Positions 9,783 through 19,125 of a DNA stretch of 64,000 nt are shown here, piece after piece. The position numbers and the translations under genes were made by a program. The first letter of the stretch is position 1. The number at the start of each line of letters is the position of its first letter. The stretch is from Massilia rubra (GTDB taxonomy: Bacteria > Pseudomonadota > Gammaproteobacteria > Burkholderiales > Burkholderiaceae_D): NCBI RefSeq assembly GCF_011682065.1, contig NZ_VUYU01000001.1, forward strand, positions 372,001 through 436,000, written 5' to 3'. The notes beneath the pieces were generated by a model that made no database searches, was not told the origin of the DNA, and was given only the letters and a program-made list of their open reading frames with translations.

Positions 9783-11626
9783 TGAACGACCAGCCCGACG
9801 CCGAAAAACCGGGCCGCACAGCGTTTGCCGACGGCCCGCGCCTGCTGGCCGATATCGGCGCCACGCATGCGCGCTTCGCGCTGCAAACCGCGCCGGGCGT
9901 ATTCCGTTCGGTGCGGGTGCTCAAGTGCGACGACTTCGAAGGCATCGTTCCGCTGCTGCGTTTCTACCTGGCCGACCATGCCGGCATGACCCTCAACCAC
10001 GCCGCGCTGGCGGTCGCCAATCCGGTCAACGGCGACCAGGTGCGCATGACCAACCGCGACTGGGAATTTTCCACCGATGCGGTGCGGCGCGAACTGGGAC
10101 TGCACACGCTCCTGATCGTCAACGACTTTACCGCGCTGGCGATGGCGCTGCCGGGCCTCATGCCCGAGGACCTGATGCAGGTCGGCCCCGGCAAGGCCGC
10201 CGCCAACGCGGTGATCGGGGTGCTCGGTCCCGGCACCGGCCTGGGTGTGTCGGGCGTGATTCCCACGCTTGATGGCTTTGTCACGCTCGGCAGCGAAGGA
10301 GGGCACGTCAATTTCGCGCCGGCCGACGAGCGCGAATTTGCGATCCTGCAGTTCGCCTGGAAGGAGTGGTCGCACGTATCGAACGAACGCCTGATCTCCG
10401 GCCCCGGCATGGAAATCATCTACCGCGCGCTGGCGCTGCGTAACGGCGTCGCCGGCGCGCCGCGCACCTCGCCCGAGATCATCGCCGGCGCGCTGGACGA
10501 CAAGGACCCGCTGTGCCTGGAGGTGATCGAGTGCTTCTGCGGCATGCTGGGCGGGGCCGCGGCCAACTTGGCGGTGACCCTGGGCGCGTTCGGCGGCATT
10601 TTCATCGGTGGCGGCATCGTGCCGCGCATCGGCGCGTTGTTTGCCGGTTCGCCCTTTCGCAGCCGCTTCGAAGCCAAGGGGCGCTTTTCCACCTACCTGG
10701 CCGACATTCCCACCTACGTCATCACGACACCGAATCCGGCCTTCCACGGCGTGGCGACGATCTTGTCGGAGCACCTGCGCGGACGCAGCGGCGCCAACAC
10801 GCTGATGGAGCGGGTCCAGCACCTGCAGCACGAACTGACGCCCGCCGAGCAGCGCGTGGCCAGCCTGGTGCTGGAGCAGCCGCGCCTGGTGCTGGGCGAG
10901 CCGATTGCCGACATCGCGCGCCTGGCCGAAGTGAGCCAGCCGACCGTGATCCGCTTCTGCCGCTCGCTCGGGTTTTTGGGACTGGCCGACTTCAAGCTGC
11001 GCTTTGCCAGCAGCCTGACCGGCGCCATCCCCGTGCGTCACAGCCAGGTGCGCGGCGGCGACAGCACGCACGATGTGTCGGCCAAGGTGATCGACAATAC
11101 CGTCTCGGCGATCCTGAAATTTCGCGACCAGCTCGATGTGCGTGCGCTCGACCGGGCCATCGCATTGCTGACCCACGCGCACCGGGTCGAGTTTTACGCG
11201 ATGGGCAATTCGCGGGTGGTGGCCCTGGATGGCCAGCACAAGTTTTTCCGCTTCCGCATTCCGACCGCCTCGTACGGCGACTCGCACCTGTTTACCCTGG
11301 CGGCCGAATTGCTCAAGCCGGGCGACGTGGTGATTGCGATTTCGAACTCGGGGCGCTTGCCCGAGTTGCTGGCGGCCGTGGACGCGGCGCGCGCGGCCGG
11401 GGCGGACGTGATTGCGATGACCGGCAGCGGCACGCCGCTGGCCAAGAAGGCCACGGTGTGCCTGGCGGTCGACCATGCCGAGGACAGCACCAGCTTCCTG
11501 TCGATGATCTCGCGCATCATGCAACTGCTGCTGATCGATATTCTGTCGGTCGGGATTTCGCTGGGCGCCGATGGCCAGGGCGACGGCGCCAGCGCGCACA
11601 CGCAGATTTCGCACCTGGGAGGTTAA
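9782..11626 (+). CDS. glucokinase / RpiR-family regulator fusion
   Basis: Bifunctional 614-aa protein. Residues about 15-335 are a bacterial glucokinase (LADIGATHARFAL phosphate loop, LGPGTGLGVS, EGGHVNFAP, GGGIVPRIG). Residues about 345-420 form an RpiR helix-turn-helix (IADIARLAEVSQPTVIRFCR), and residues about 450-600 a SIS sugar-phosphate-binding domain (FYAMGNSRVVALDGQ; AISNSGRLPELLAAVD). This fusion is known from other Burkholderiales. The kinase makes glucose-6-phosphate and the SIS domain probably senses a downstream sugar phosphate to control sugar genes, likely including its own operon. It ends 18 bp before the end of a convergent gene. Confidence 0.9.
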   Translation: MNDQPDAEKPGRTAFADGPRLLADIGATHARFALQTAPGVFRSVRVLKCDDFEGIVPLLRFYLADHAGMTLNHAALAVANPVNGDQVRMTNRDWEFSTDAVRRELGLHTLLIVNDFTALAMALPGLMPEDLMQVGPGKAAANAVIGVLGPGTGLGVSGVIPTLDGFVTLGSEGGHVNFAPADEREFAILQFAWKEWSHVSNERLISGPGMEIIYRALALRNGVAGAPRTSPEIIAGALDDKDPLCLEVIECFCGMLGGAAANLAVTLGAFGGIFIGGGIVPRIGALFAGSPFRSRFEAKGRFSTYLADIPTYVITTPNPAFHGVATILSEHLRGRSGANTLMERVQHLQHELTPAEQRVASLVLEQPRLVLGEPIADIARLAEVSQPTVIRFCRSLGFLGLADFKLRFASSLTGAIPVRHSQVRGGDSTHDVSAKVIDNTVSAILKFRDQLDVRALDRAIALLTHAHRVEFYAMGNSRVVALDGQHKFFRFRIPTASYGDSHLFTLAAELLKPGDVVIAISNSGRLPELLAAVDAARAAGADVIAMTGSGTPLAKKATVCLAVDHAEDSTSFLSMISRIMQLLLIDILSVGISLGADGQGDGASAHTQISHLGG

Positions 11627-11643
11627 TCACCCGGCCCGTATCC

Positions 11644-12168
11644 TTACGGTGGCGGGGCGGTCCCGCCTGGCGCGCTGTCGGCTTGCTTGACGATGCGCTC
11701 GAGCGGGCGCTTTTCGGTGCGCCATTCGGTCAAGGTCAGCTGGCGGTCGTCGTTGGTGTCGTCGACCAGGATATCGTCGCCGCTGGTGGCGACCAGGAAG
11801 GTCTCCCAGCGGTGCGCCGCCTCGTCACCGTTTTCGATGAACGAGAGGCTCCAGTAGCTTTTACCGCCGATGAGCTTCGTGCCTTCCTCCTCATCGTCGA
11901 GCACCGCGCCGTGGGCTTTGCCGCCCGAGGCCTTCTCGATGTGGGCCGACCAGGCTTTGAGTTCCGGCAGCGCCATCAGGGCGTCGATCGCCTGTGCCTT
12001 GGTGCGCGCCGCCGTGGGCTTGGGCGTGACCGGGGCCCTGGACGCGGCCGGCGCCAGGTTCTCTTCGTGATGATTGTGGTACAGCGCTGCCCCGGCGGCG
12101 ACAAAGGCAATCATGGCAAACAACAGTACTGTTTTTTTCGACAATCCGGGCATAGTTGTGGGCGGCAA
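11644..12168 (-). CDS. membrane-anchored hypothetical protein
   Basis: 174 aa (163-169 aa if an inner Met such as 12153 is used). One N-terminal hydrophobic segment (VLLFAMIAFVAAGAALY) is followed by a Pro/Ala-rich linker and a soluble domain. The domain includes GGKSYWSLSFIENGDEAAHRW and an acidic DDTNDDRQLTLTEWR that resembles a calcium-binding or EF-hand-like loop. The family is not recognised. It converges on the glucokinase fusion and lies 23 bp downstream of the isomerase gene in the same direction. Confidence 0.6.
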   Translation of the reverse strand: MPPTTMPGLSKKTVLLFAMIAFVAAGAALYHNHHEENLAPAASRAPVTPKPTAARTKAQAIDALMALPELKAWSAHIEKASGGKAHGAVLDDEEEGTKLIGGKSYWSLSFIENGDEAAHRWETFLVATSGDDILVDDTNDDRQLTLTEWRTEKRPLERIVKQADSAPGGTAPPP

Positions 12169-12191
12169 AACACGTTGATGGAGCGGCCATA

Positions 12192-12821
12192 CTACGCCAA
12201 ATCTATACGTGCGGCAACATGGTCAACGGCCCAGTCGATGGCATCCTCGAGCCGGTCATTGCCCCAGAACATATCGTCGCCGGCGAAGAACATCGGCGCG
12301 CCAAAAATGCCGCGCCGCACGGCTTGCTCGCCCTGGGCGCGCAGCGCCAGCTTGTTCTGTTCCGTGTTGGCGGCGGCCAGCAGGGCGCTTGCGTCGAGGC
12401 CGAGCGCGGCGAGGACCTCGCCCACCAGGGCCGGGTCGTCGATCTCGCGGTCGAGGGCGAAATTGGCGTGCATGATGTGCCGGCAGAAGGCGCCGATCCA
12501 TGGCTCGCCGGCGCCGAGCAGGGCCACGCGCAGGGGCAGCAGCGCGCGCCGGGGAAAGGCGCTCGGCTGGGTCCACGGCAAGCCGTATTTGTCGCATTGG
12601 CGCTGCATGTCGCGCCACACGTAGGCGCCTTTTTCCTTTTGCAGCACGAAGGGCGACGAGGACCAGCCCGAGGCCTTGAAGATCGGTCCCAGCAAAAACG
12701 GTTTCCACAGCACGCGCACGCCGCGGGCGGCAGCGAGCGCCTCGATGCGCATGGTGGCGAGGTAGCTGTAATTGCTGCCGAAATCAAACCAGAATGCGAT
12801 CTGCGGATCATGGCTCGTCAT
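12192..12821 (-). CDS. 2-hydroxychromene-2-carboxylate isomerase / DsbA-family oxidoreductase
   Basis: 209-aa thioredoxin-fold protein of the kappa-class GST / HCCA isomerase family. It opens with IAFWFDFGSNYSYLA, where a Ser replaces the DsbA CxxC, then VLWKPFLLGPIFKASGW. It ends with the cis-Pro loop GIFGAPMFFAGDDMFWGNDRLED. HCCA isomerases act glutathione-dependently in naphthalene catabolism, but isolated copies like this one are common in non-degraders and may serve general glutathione chemistry. No aromatic-degradation genes are nearby. Confidence 0.85.
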   Translation of the reverse strand: MTSHDPQIAFWFDFGSNYSYLATMRIEALAAARGVRVLWKPFLLGPIFKASGWSSSPFVLQKEKGAYVWRDMQRQCDKYGLPWTQPSAFPRRALLPLRVALLGAGEPWIGAFCRHIMHANFALDREIDDPALVGEVLAALGLDASALLAAANTEQNKLALRAQGEQAVRRGIFGAPMFFAGDDMFWGNDRLEDAIDWAVDHVAARIDLA

Positions 12822-13075
12822 GATATCTCCGTGTACGGTTCATCTTCCTCGCCCAGATAAGGGAGTAGCGTAGGGCTGCGACACGCCGGCGTTGGACTTG
12901 GGCCTAGATTAGGCAGCGCCACGCCGAGCGCTGACTTCAGCGCGAGCAGTCGGCTTATGGTACACGCGGTCTTCGACGCAGCCGCTGCGTATGCGATAAA
13001 CGTTCATTTTTTAACAGACTTGACCCGCACAACTTCCGTTCCGGGTCTTCTTGCCGCTTCGATGGCAGCAAAGCA
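12822..13075. other. intergenic region before the HEPN gene
   Basis: Non-coding stretch between the isomerase start and a strong hairpin. It contains a short GC-rich inverted repeat (AGCGCTGACTTCAGCGC, about 12928-12944). Base composition shifts towards AT after about 13000. No att-like duplication, tRNA or integrase is visible. Confidence 0.4.
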
Positions 13076-13102
13076 AACGGCCCGCAAAATTTGCGGGCCG
13101 TT
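13076..13102. terminator. strong palindromic hairpin, possible terminator
   Basis: Perfect inverted repeat with arms AACGGCCCGCAAA and TTTGCGGGCCGTT around a single central base. It lacks a clean U-tract on either strand (TTTGCTTTGC on the minus side), so factor-independent termination is only possible. It marks the boundary between core sequence and the AT-richer HEPN gene. Confidence 0.45.
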
Positions 13103-13170
13103 CTCGTAGATGGGGAGGAGAATATTGCGGGACGTACCCAGGCCATATAAGCCCAAACCCCTTTGATCTT

Positions 13171-13202
13171 TTGCCATGAAAAACAAAGCAAGTCTATATA
13201 AT
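13171..13202 (+). promoter_or_regulatory. candidate promoter for the HEPN gene
   Basis: TTGCCA (13171-13176), 18-bp spacer, TATATA running into TATAAT (13195-13202), about 33 bp before the ATG at 13235. No good Shine-Dalgarno sequence precedes that ATG. Confidence 0.4.
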
Positions 13203-13234
13203 ACATGTTTTCACCATGATCATCAAGCTCTCTC

Positions 13235-15055
13235 ATGCGATTTGACCCAAAGATCGTCGACGACCTTCACCTTTTGCCACGACAGCGCCTTTTTGCAGAA
13301 ATTTGGTTCAATCAGGTGCATGAATATTCCTTGGATGCATTTCGCGTAAGGACGATGAACCCAGTCAATGCGGTAAAGGAACTCTTACGCGGACTGGTTC
13401 CTGAATCCCCCGTCAAGGACAACGACCGCAAGCGAATTTGGGCCGAGATGCTTGCAGTATTGGAGGCAACACCTATATTGAAGGAATCTTGTTTTCAGCC
13501 AGCTGCAGATGAGCTATGTTTTTTAGTCAAGGAATACCTGGCGAAAGAAAAGCAACAACAAGCCCTATTCCCTTTGATTGACGCTTACGCCAGAGAGCTC
13601 GAGGTTGCTCTAGATAACTGTTTTATCAAGAAGTGTATTTTGAGGCTTACTGTGCTCCTCACCGAACAAGGACACGGCACTGGCGCCGATCCGGAAATGC
13701 CAGCGATCAACTCGATCACCGGGCAGCTTCTGAGCTGCCTAGTTGGCGACGGCTGGAGTTTGGAATCGCTTTTCACCCTATATCGCCGCGCATTCGCAAA
13801 TGATACGACCCACACTGAGGTAGGACAACCGTACGATTTTCTCCGCGCGATGCGATGGATGTTCGAACGCTTGGTTAGGGCGCCGAAGGCGTACGTTGTC
13901 ACGTTTGCTATAAACCAAATTACCGACGTTAGAGCGTTTCCTCCCCACGTTGGTGATATTAACTTCACTACAGAGCCGCCAATACTTACAGAAGAGTCGT
14001 CACTCTACGCCAAACGGCTGGCGACTAGGGGAGGGTCGAGGGTATTTGCCACGATGACAATCGACGCAAAAGACGCTCGCATCGCGGGTATGAGAGCAGC
14101 TTCACACATTGAGCAGGTGCTGGATGTTATTCGGTATGATTTCGAGCGCCGCAATTTCAGCTTATCTGAGCGGTTTCTTGTTGCGAAGCCCGACAAACAC
14201 GCGATCTTGGATGTGTCGCGTTCGGTCCCAAACCACAAGCGCCATCTAACGCAAGAGGCCCTACATAAGTTCATGCAGCGTCTCGGAGATCTCGTGTCGA
14301 GCGGTACGCTCGAAGATGATTCAAAGGACCGGATCTACTCGGCTTTTCGCCTCTACCGTACTGGCGCAGAAACTGGAAATCTCGAAAACAAGCTCGTCAA
14401 TTGGTGGACTGCACTGGAATTTCTTGTGAAAGCGGGCGGCAGTGGAGGTATTGGAGATGCTGTAGAAAATGCTTTAGCTCCTACAGTAACGCTCGCTTAC
14501 CTGGCGAAGCATTTACAGGCGATTCGCACAGCCTTGCATGCCAAGCGCGTCCAGGCTACACATCCAGTGAGCGGGGTACAACTGGACATGGAGAAGATAT
14601 CACTAACTGATTTTTATGCCTTGTGTCTAGAAAGCAAATTTCAGACCCAGATCCTAACCGCTGTCTCGGCGCATCCGTATGCGGTACTTCATATCTCAGC
14701 ATTCTTCTCGGAAGTGGCGTCACCGAAGGCATTGGTCGAGACCCTAAAACACCATGATCGCTCGGTGCGGTGGCAAATTCAGCGAATTTATAGAGCCCGC
14801 TGCGATATCGTACACAGTGCCGGACGCGTAGTGCAGGCAACGCTGTTGTGCGCCAACTTGGAGGCGTATCTTAAGATTTTACTCGACAGCTTTCTTGACG
14901 CCTTACACCGACATAGTACCCTCCGCACCCCCCGCGAATTTTTTGATCGCCAACGGCACTTGTTCGACCGAGTGTCAGCCCAACTGGTCAAGAGTGATAG
15001 CAGTCTGCTTATTAGCATTCTTTCGCATTGTGAGAGTCCAGATGGGGTATCGTAG
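13235..15055 (+). CDS. large solitary protein with C-terminal Apea-like HEPN motif
   Basis: 606-aa cytoplasmic protein that I do not recognise as a whole. The C-terminal third resembles Apea-like HEPN domains: NWWTALEFLVKAGG near residue 388, then RIYRARCDIVHSAGR near residue 520, containing R-x4-H (Arg522, His527), the usual HEPN RNase signature. The first 350 residues are alpha/beta with no motif I can name. Codon use is clearly more AT-rich and less biased than neighbouring genes, which suggests transfer. It stands alone in its orientation between core genes. Proteins of this shape occur in phage-defence islands as RNA-cleaving effectors. That role is inference, and no partner (antitoxin, nucleotidyltransferase, helicase) is adjacent. 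Confidence 0.6.
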   Translation: MRFDPKIVDDLHLLPRQRLFAEIWFNQVHEYSLDAFRVRTMNPVNAVKELLRGLVPESPVKDNDRKRIWAEMLAVLEATPILKESCFQPAADELCFLVKEYLAKEKQQQALFPLIDAYARELEVALDNCFIKKCILRLTVLLTEQGHGTGADPEMPAINSITGQLLSCLVGDGWSLESLFTLYRRAFANDTTHTEVGQPYDFLRAMRWMFERLVRAPKAYVVTFAINQITDVRAFPPHVGDINFTTEPPILTEESSLYAKRLATRGGSRVFATMTIDAKDARIAGMRAASHIEQVLDVIRYDFERRNFSLSERFLVAKPDKHAILDVSRSVPNHKRHLTQEALHKFMQRLGDLVSSGTLEDDSKDRIYSAFRLYRTGAETGNLENKLVNWWTALEFLVKAGGSGGIGDAVENALAPTVTLAYLAKHLQAIRTALHAKRVQATHPVSGVQLDMEKISLTDFYALCLESKFQTQILTAVSAHPYAVLHISAFFSEVASPKALVETLKHHDRSVRWQIQRIYRARCDIVHSAGRVVQATLLCANLEAYLKILLDSFLDALHRHSTLRTPREFFDRQRHLFDRVSAQLVKSDSSLLISILSHCESPDGVS

Positions 15056-15163
15056 TTCCGGTTCCGATGGGTAGAACCAGGGAATCGGAGCCGCTCCACA
15101 TTAGACTGGCGATGGCCCGACCGGTGCGAGATGTGGCATTCCGACCGGGCCGGACCGCGCTAC

Positions 15164-15192
15164 TTGTTAGTAATGCAAGATTGCACTATATT
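15164..15192 (+). promoter_or_regulatory. sigma-70-type promoter for the OmpA-like gene
   Basis: TTGTTA (15164-15169), 17-bp spacer, TATATT (15187-15192), giving a short leader before the ATG at 15228. Confidence 0.55.
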
Positions 15193-15227
15193 CGGCGTTC
15201 TAACCCCCACAACGGAAGAATCCCGCC

Positions 15228-15665
15228 ATGCGACACATTCTCACCGCGCTCTCGGTTTGCCTGGCGTGCGCGCTGCCGGCCGTGGTGCGCGCCGACCCGG
15301 CCCGGATCCTGTTCGCGACCGAAGTGTTTTTCGACAGCGGCAGCGCGCGCTTGTCGACCGACGCGGTGTCGATCCTGGACCAGGTCGCCGGCAAGAGCCG
15401 CGAGCTCAGTCCCGAGCTGATCATGGCCATCGGCCATACCGATGCGCTGCCCGGCGACGTCCTGGCCCAGAGGCTGTCGGTGCGGCGCGCGGAAGCGGTC
15501 AAGACCTATTTGGCCGACAAGGGCGTCGAACGCATCCGCATCTATACCGAAGGCAAGGGCAAGCGCATGCCCGTTGCCGAGAGCGATACGCGGGAAGGGC
15601 GCGCCCGCAACAACCGGGTCGAGGTCCAGCTGGTGGCGCCAACAACGGCCCCGAGCGAACCGTAA
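15228..15665 (+). CDS. small periplasmic OmpA-domain protein
   Basis: 145 aa with a signal peptide (about residues 1-22) followed directly by an OmpA/MotB peptidoglycan-binding domain. The sequence shows VFFDSGSARLSTDAVSIL, GHTDALPGDVLAQRLSVRRAEAV and the closing RARNNRVEV, which holds the diaminopimelate-contacting Arg and Asp/Asn positions. There is no beta-barrel and no lipobox, so it is a free periplasmic peptidoglycan binder. GGAAGA precedes the ATG. It has its own promoter and terminator. Confidence 0.85.
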   Translation: MRHILTALSVCLACALPAVVRADPARILFATEVFFDSGSARLSTDAVSILDQVAGKSRELSPELIMAIGHTDALPGDVLAQRLSVRRAEAVKTYLADKGVERIRIYTEGKGKRMPVAESDTREGRARNNRVEVQLVAPTTAPSEP

Positions 15666-15683
15666 ACAGGATCGCCAGACGTA

Positions 15684-15719
15684 AAAAAGCCTGCAAGGCG
15701 CAAACCTTGCAGGCTTTTT
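15684..15719. terminator. bidirectional rho-independent terminator
   Basis: Arms AAAAAGCCTGCAAGG (15684-15698) and CCTTGCAGGCTTTTT (15705-15719) with a 6-nt loop. A T-run on each strand lets it serve both the OmpA-like gene and leftward groEL. Confidence 0.88.
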
Positions 15720-15768
15720 ATGTGTCGCGGCGGTGCCGCAAGCGAGTCGCTTGCGGCGCGCGGCGGCA

Positions 15769-17442
<1,674 letters not shown>

Positions 17443-17509
17443 CTATCGCGTGGAATGCTTAATGAAAGGTGGTGCGCCGGCCGGGAAACCATGTTCCCGA
17501 CCGAGTCGA

Positions 17510-17800
17510 TCACTTGACCAGAACGGCCATGATGTCTTCTTCGCGCATCACCAGCAGCTCGTCGCCGTCGACTTTGACGGTTTGGCCGGAGTATTTGCCG
17601 AACAGGACACGGTCGCCGACTTTGACTTCCAGCGCGCGTACTTTGCCGTCATCCTGGACTTTGCCGTTGCCGACAGCCAAGATTTCGCCTTGATCCGGTT
17701 TTTCAGCAGCTGCGTCAGGAATGATGAGGCCGGATGCGGTTTTGGTTTCCTGGTCGAGACGCTTGACGATGACGCGATCGTGCAATGGGCGAAGGTTCAT
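17510..17800 (-). CDS. groS: co-chaperonin GroES
   Basis: 96-aa co-chaperonin lid. It starts [18 protein letters not shown] and has the mobile loop [20 protein letters not shown] and the closing [12 protein letters not shown]. It is first in the operon with groEL. Its leader carries a perfect CIRCE operator, so HrcA repression is expected; hrcA itself is not in the window. Confidence 0.98.
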   Translation of the reverse strand: MNLRPLHDRVIVKRLDQETKTASGLIIPDAAAEKPDQGEILAVGNGKVQDDGKVRALEVKVGDRVLFGKYSGQTVKVDGDELLVMREEDIMAVLVK

Positions 17801-17911
17801 GCAAAACTCCTTAATATTCAGTGGTTTAGTAGCTATTGGTCAGGACCGCCCTGGGCGTTCCCGGTGTTTCAACATGTCTCGCGGTGTTGCCGCCGAGACT
17901 AGAAAGAGTTG

Positions 17912-17938
17912 TTAGCACTCTCTACTAACGAGTGCTAA
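17912..17938 (-). promoter_or_regulatory. CIRCE operator (HrcA site)
   Basis: Perfect 9-9-9 inverted repeat: TTAGCACTC, nine bases, GAGTGCTAA. This matches the CIRCE consensus exactly. It begins where the -10 box ends, so HrcA binding would block the start of groESL transcription. Confidence 0.97.
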
Positions 17939-17966
17939 TTATAGGGACGGTCCAAGGGTTTTTCAA
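17938..17966 (-). promoter_or_regulatory. groESL promoter
   Basis: On the minus strand: TTGAAA, 17-bp spacer, TATAAT, a near-consensus sigma-70 promoter. The extended -35 CTTGAAAAA and the C-rich bases before TATAAT also resemble a sigma-32 promoter, so dual heat-shock control (sigma-32 and HrcA) is possible. Confidence 0.85.
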
Positions 17967-18199
17967 GGCGTCCTGTTGACTATTTAACAGATGAGCTTGA
18001 TCTGGCGCAAAGTGCGGAGGCGCCGGCGAGGCCGAAACTGGCGCTATCTCAAGAGGCGCCGGGCCAGCTTTGCGCCGCCCTCGACTGTTGGTTCGTACCC
18101 GGGCGCGACTGGCGGTTGTGCAGGAGCGGCGCCCGGCGCTTTCGCGGCAGCCTTCTTACATCCCCTTACATCAATCGTCTACCCCTGTTGCTGATTCGG
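17967..18199. other. intergenic region between groES and the zapB-like gene
   Basis: GC-rich non-coding stretch. It holds a widely spaced inverted repeat (GGCGCAAAG near 18004, CTTTGCGCC near 18068), but I see no gene or clear regulatory element. Confidence 0.4.
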
Positions 18200-18229
18200 T
18201 TGACGGACTTTCGTTCGCACCCCTATAGT
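18200..18229 (+). promoter_or_regulatory. promoter of the zapB-like/zapA operon
   Basis: TTGACG (18200-18205), 18-bp spacer, TATAGT (18224-18229). The -10 ends only 6 bp before the ATG at 18236, so initiation at the usual distance would place the transcript 5' end at the start codon itself. Confidence 0.6.
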
Positions 18230-18235
18230 TACGGG

Positions 18236-18502
18236 ATGATTTCTGAATTCATCGAACTATCCGAAAAAATCGACCGGCTTGCCGAGTTGACCCTCTCACT
18301 GCGCGCCGAGAATACTCAGTTGCGGCAATGGAATACACAGGTGCGCCAGTCGAATGCGCAGCTGTTCGCCGAAAAGGAGGCTTGCCTGGTGCGCCTGAAC
18401 GAAGTGCAGCGCCGCGTCGAAGCGTTGCTGGCCCAGATGCCCGATCCGAACGGCGTGACCGTGGCGACCGTGCCGGCCCCACAGGCCGAGGGCGTGCAAT
18501 GA
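18236..18502 (+). CDS. ZapB-like coiled-coil cell-division protein
   Basis: 88-aa coiled-coil protein (MISEFIELSEKIDRLAELTL, then heptads through KEACLVRLNEVQRRVEALL) of the small family usually found directly before zapA in beta- and gammaproteobacteria. It probably helps ZapA organise the FtsZ ring. The start at 18236 fits the family N-terminus. No Shine-Dalgarno is present at the right distance and the promoter sits immediately upstream, so the mRNA may be leaderless. The stop overlaps the zapA start as ATGA. Confidence 0.82.
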   Translation: MISEFIELSEKIDRLAELTLSLRAENTQLRQWNTQVRQSNAQLFAEKEACLVRLNEVQRRVEALLAQMPDPNGVTVATVPAPQAEGVQ

Positions 18503-18810
18503 TCCAGCTCAATGTCACGATCATGGGCAGTTCCTATCGCCTGGTGTGCAAGGAGGGCGAAGAGCGCACCTTGCAGGAAGCGGTCAGTTATCTCGACGGC
18601 AAAATGTGCACCTTGCGCGATTCGGGCAAGGTCAAGGGAAATGACCGCATCGCCGTCATGGCCGCGCTCAATATGGCGGCTGAATTCCTGTCGGTGAAAA
18701 CGCCGCAAGGGCCGCTTGCCGAAATGACGATGTTGGAAGTCAAGCAAAAACTCGGCGAGATGCACACGGTGCTCGACAACGCCCTGACTCCCCAGGAAAA
18801 TCTGTTCTGA
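18499..18810 (+). CDS. zapA: cell division protein ZapA
   Basis: 103 aa, standard ZapA size. The N-terminal dimerisation head (LNVTIMGSSYRLVCKEGEE, LQEAVSYLDGKM) is followed by a C-terminal coiled coil. It bundles FtsZ protofilaments at mid-cell. The start overlaps the upstream stop by four bases. 6S RNA lies directly downstream, the conserved proteobacterial arrangement. Confidence 0.95.
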   Translation: MIQLNVTIMGSSYRLVCKEGEERTLQEAVSYLDGKMCTLRDSGKVKGNDRIAVMAALNMAAEFLSVKTPQGPLAEMTMLEVKQKLGEMHTVLDNALTPQENLF

Positions 18811-18822
18811 GTTTAATTTTGT

Positions 18823-18850
18823 TTGACATGACGGCACATCGGAGTAAACT
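18823..18850 (+). promoter_or_regulatory. 6S RNA promoter
   Basis: Consensus TTGACA (18823-18828), 16-bp spacer, TAAACT (18845-18850), followed 6-7 bp later by the predicted 5' end of 6S RNA. Confidence 0.75.
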
Positions 18851-18855
18851 CCGTC

Positions 18856-19036
18856 TCACCCTGCGGTGTTCGCGATTGCCATATATTCCTTGAACCATTT
18901 ATGTGCACAGGTTGCGGAATCTTGTTTGATGGGAGTGAGCGTCGCTCGTTCGACGAACCCGAAATTGAACTAACTGCGACCGCCTTGAACCATTAGGTTC
19001 AGGATGCCGGTAAAGACGGCACATGCGGGGCACTGA
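18856..19036 (+). ncRNA. ssrS: 6S RNA
   Basis: About 180 nt that would form the long 6S rod mimicking an open promoter and binding the sigma-70 holoenzyme. The 5' CACCCTGCGGTG pairs with the 3' CACATGCGGGG to close the terminal stem. The hallmark ACTGCGAC...CCTTGAACCA...GGTTCA block, also present in E. coli 6S RNA, is at about 18973-19001. Its position right after zapA is the classic ssrS location. Ends are estimated from pairing and the promoter. Confidence 0.9.
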
Positions 19037-19045
19037 TTTTACTAA

Positions 19046-19080
19046 GCGGTTGCAAGCATTCGGTGCGCAACCGTTTTTTT
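19046..19080 (+). terminator. rho-independent terminator after 6S RNA
   Basis: Stem CGGTTGC (19047-19053) and GCAACCG (19067-19073) followed by a run of seven or more T. Confidence 0.85.
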
Positions 19081-19125
19081 ATGGGCGCGCGCTTTGCTGT
19101 GCGAGGCGCAAAGCGGAGCAATTGC

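Noticed and set aside
12822-15227. HEPN gene as part of an integrated element
   Set aside because: No integrase, transposase, tRNA or flanking direct repeat is visible; only composition suggests transfer.
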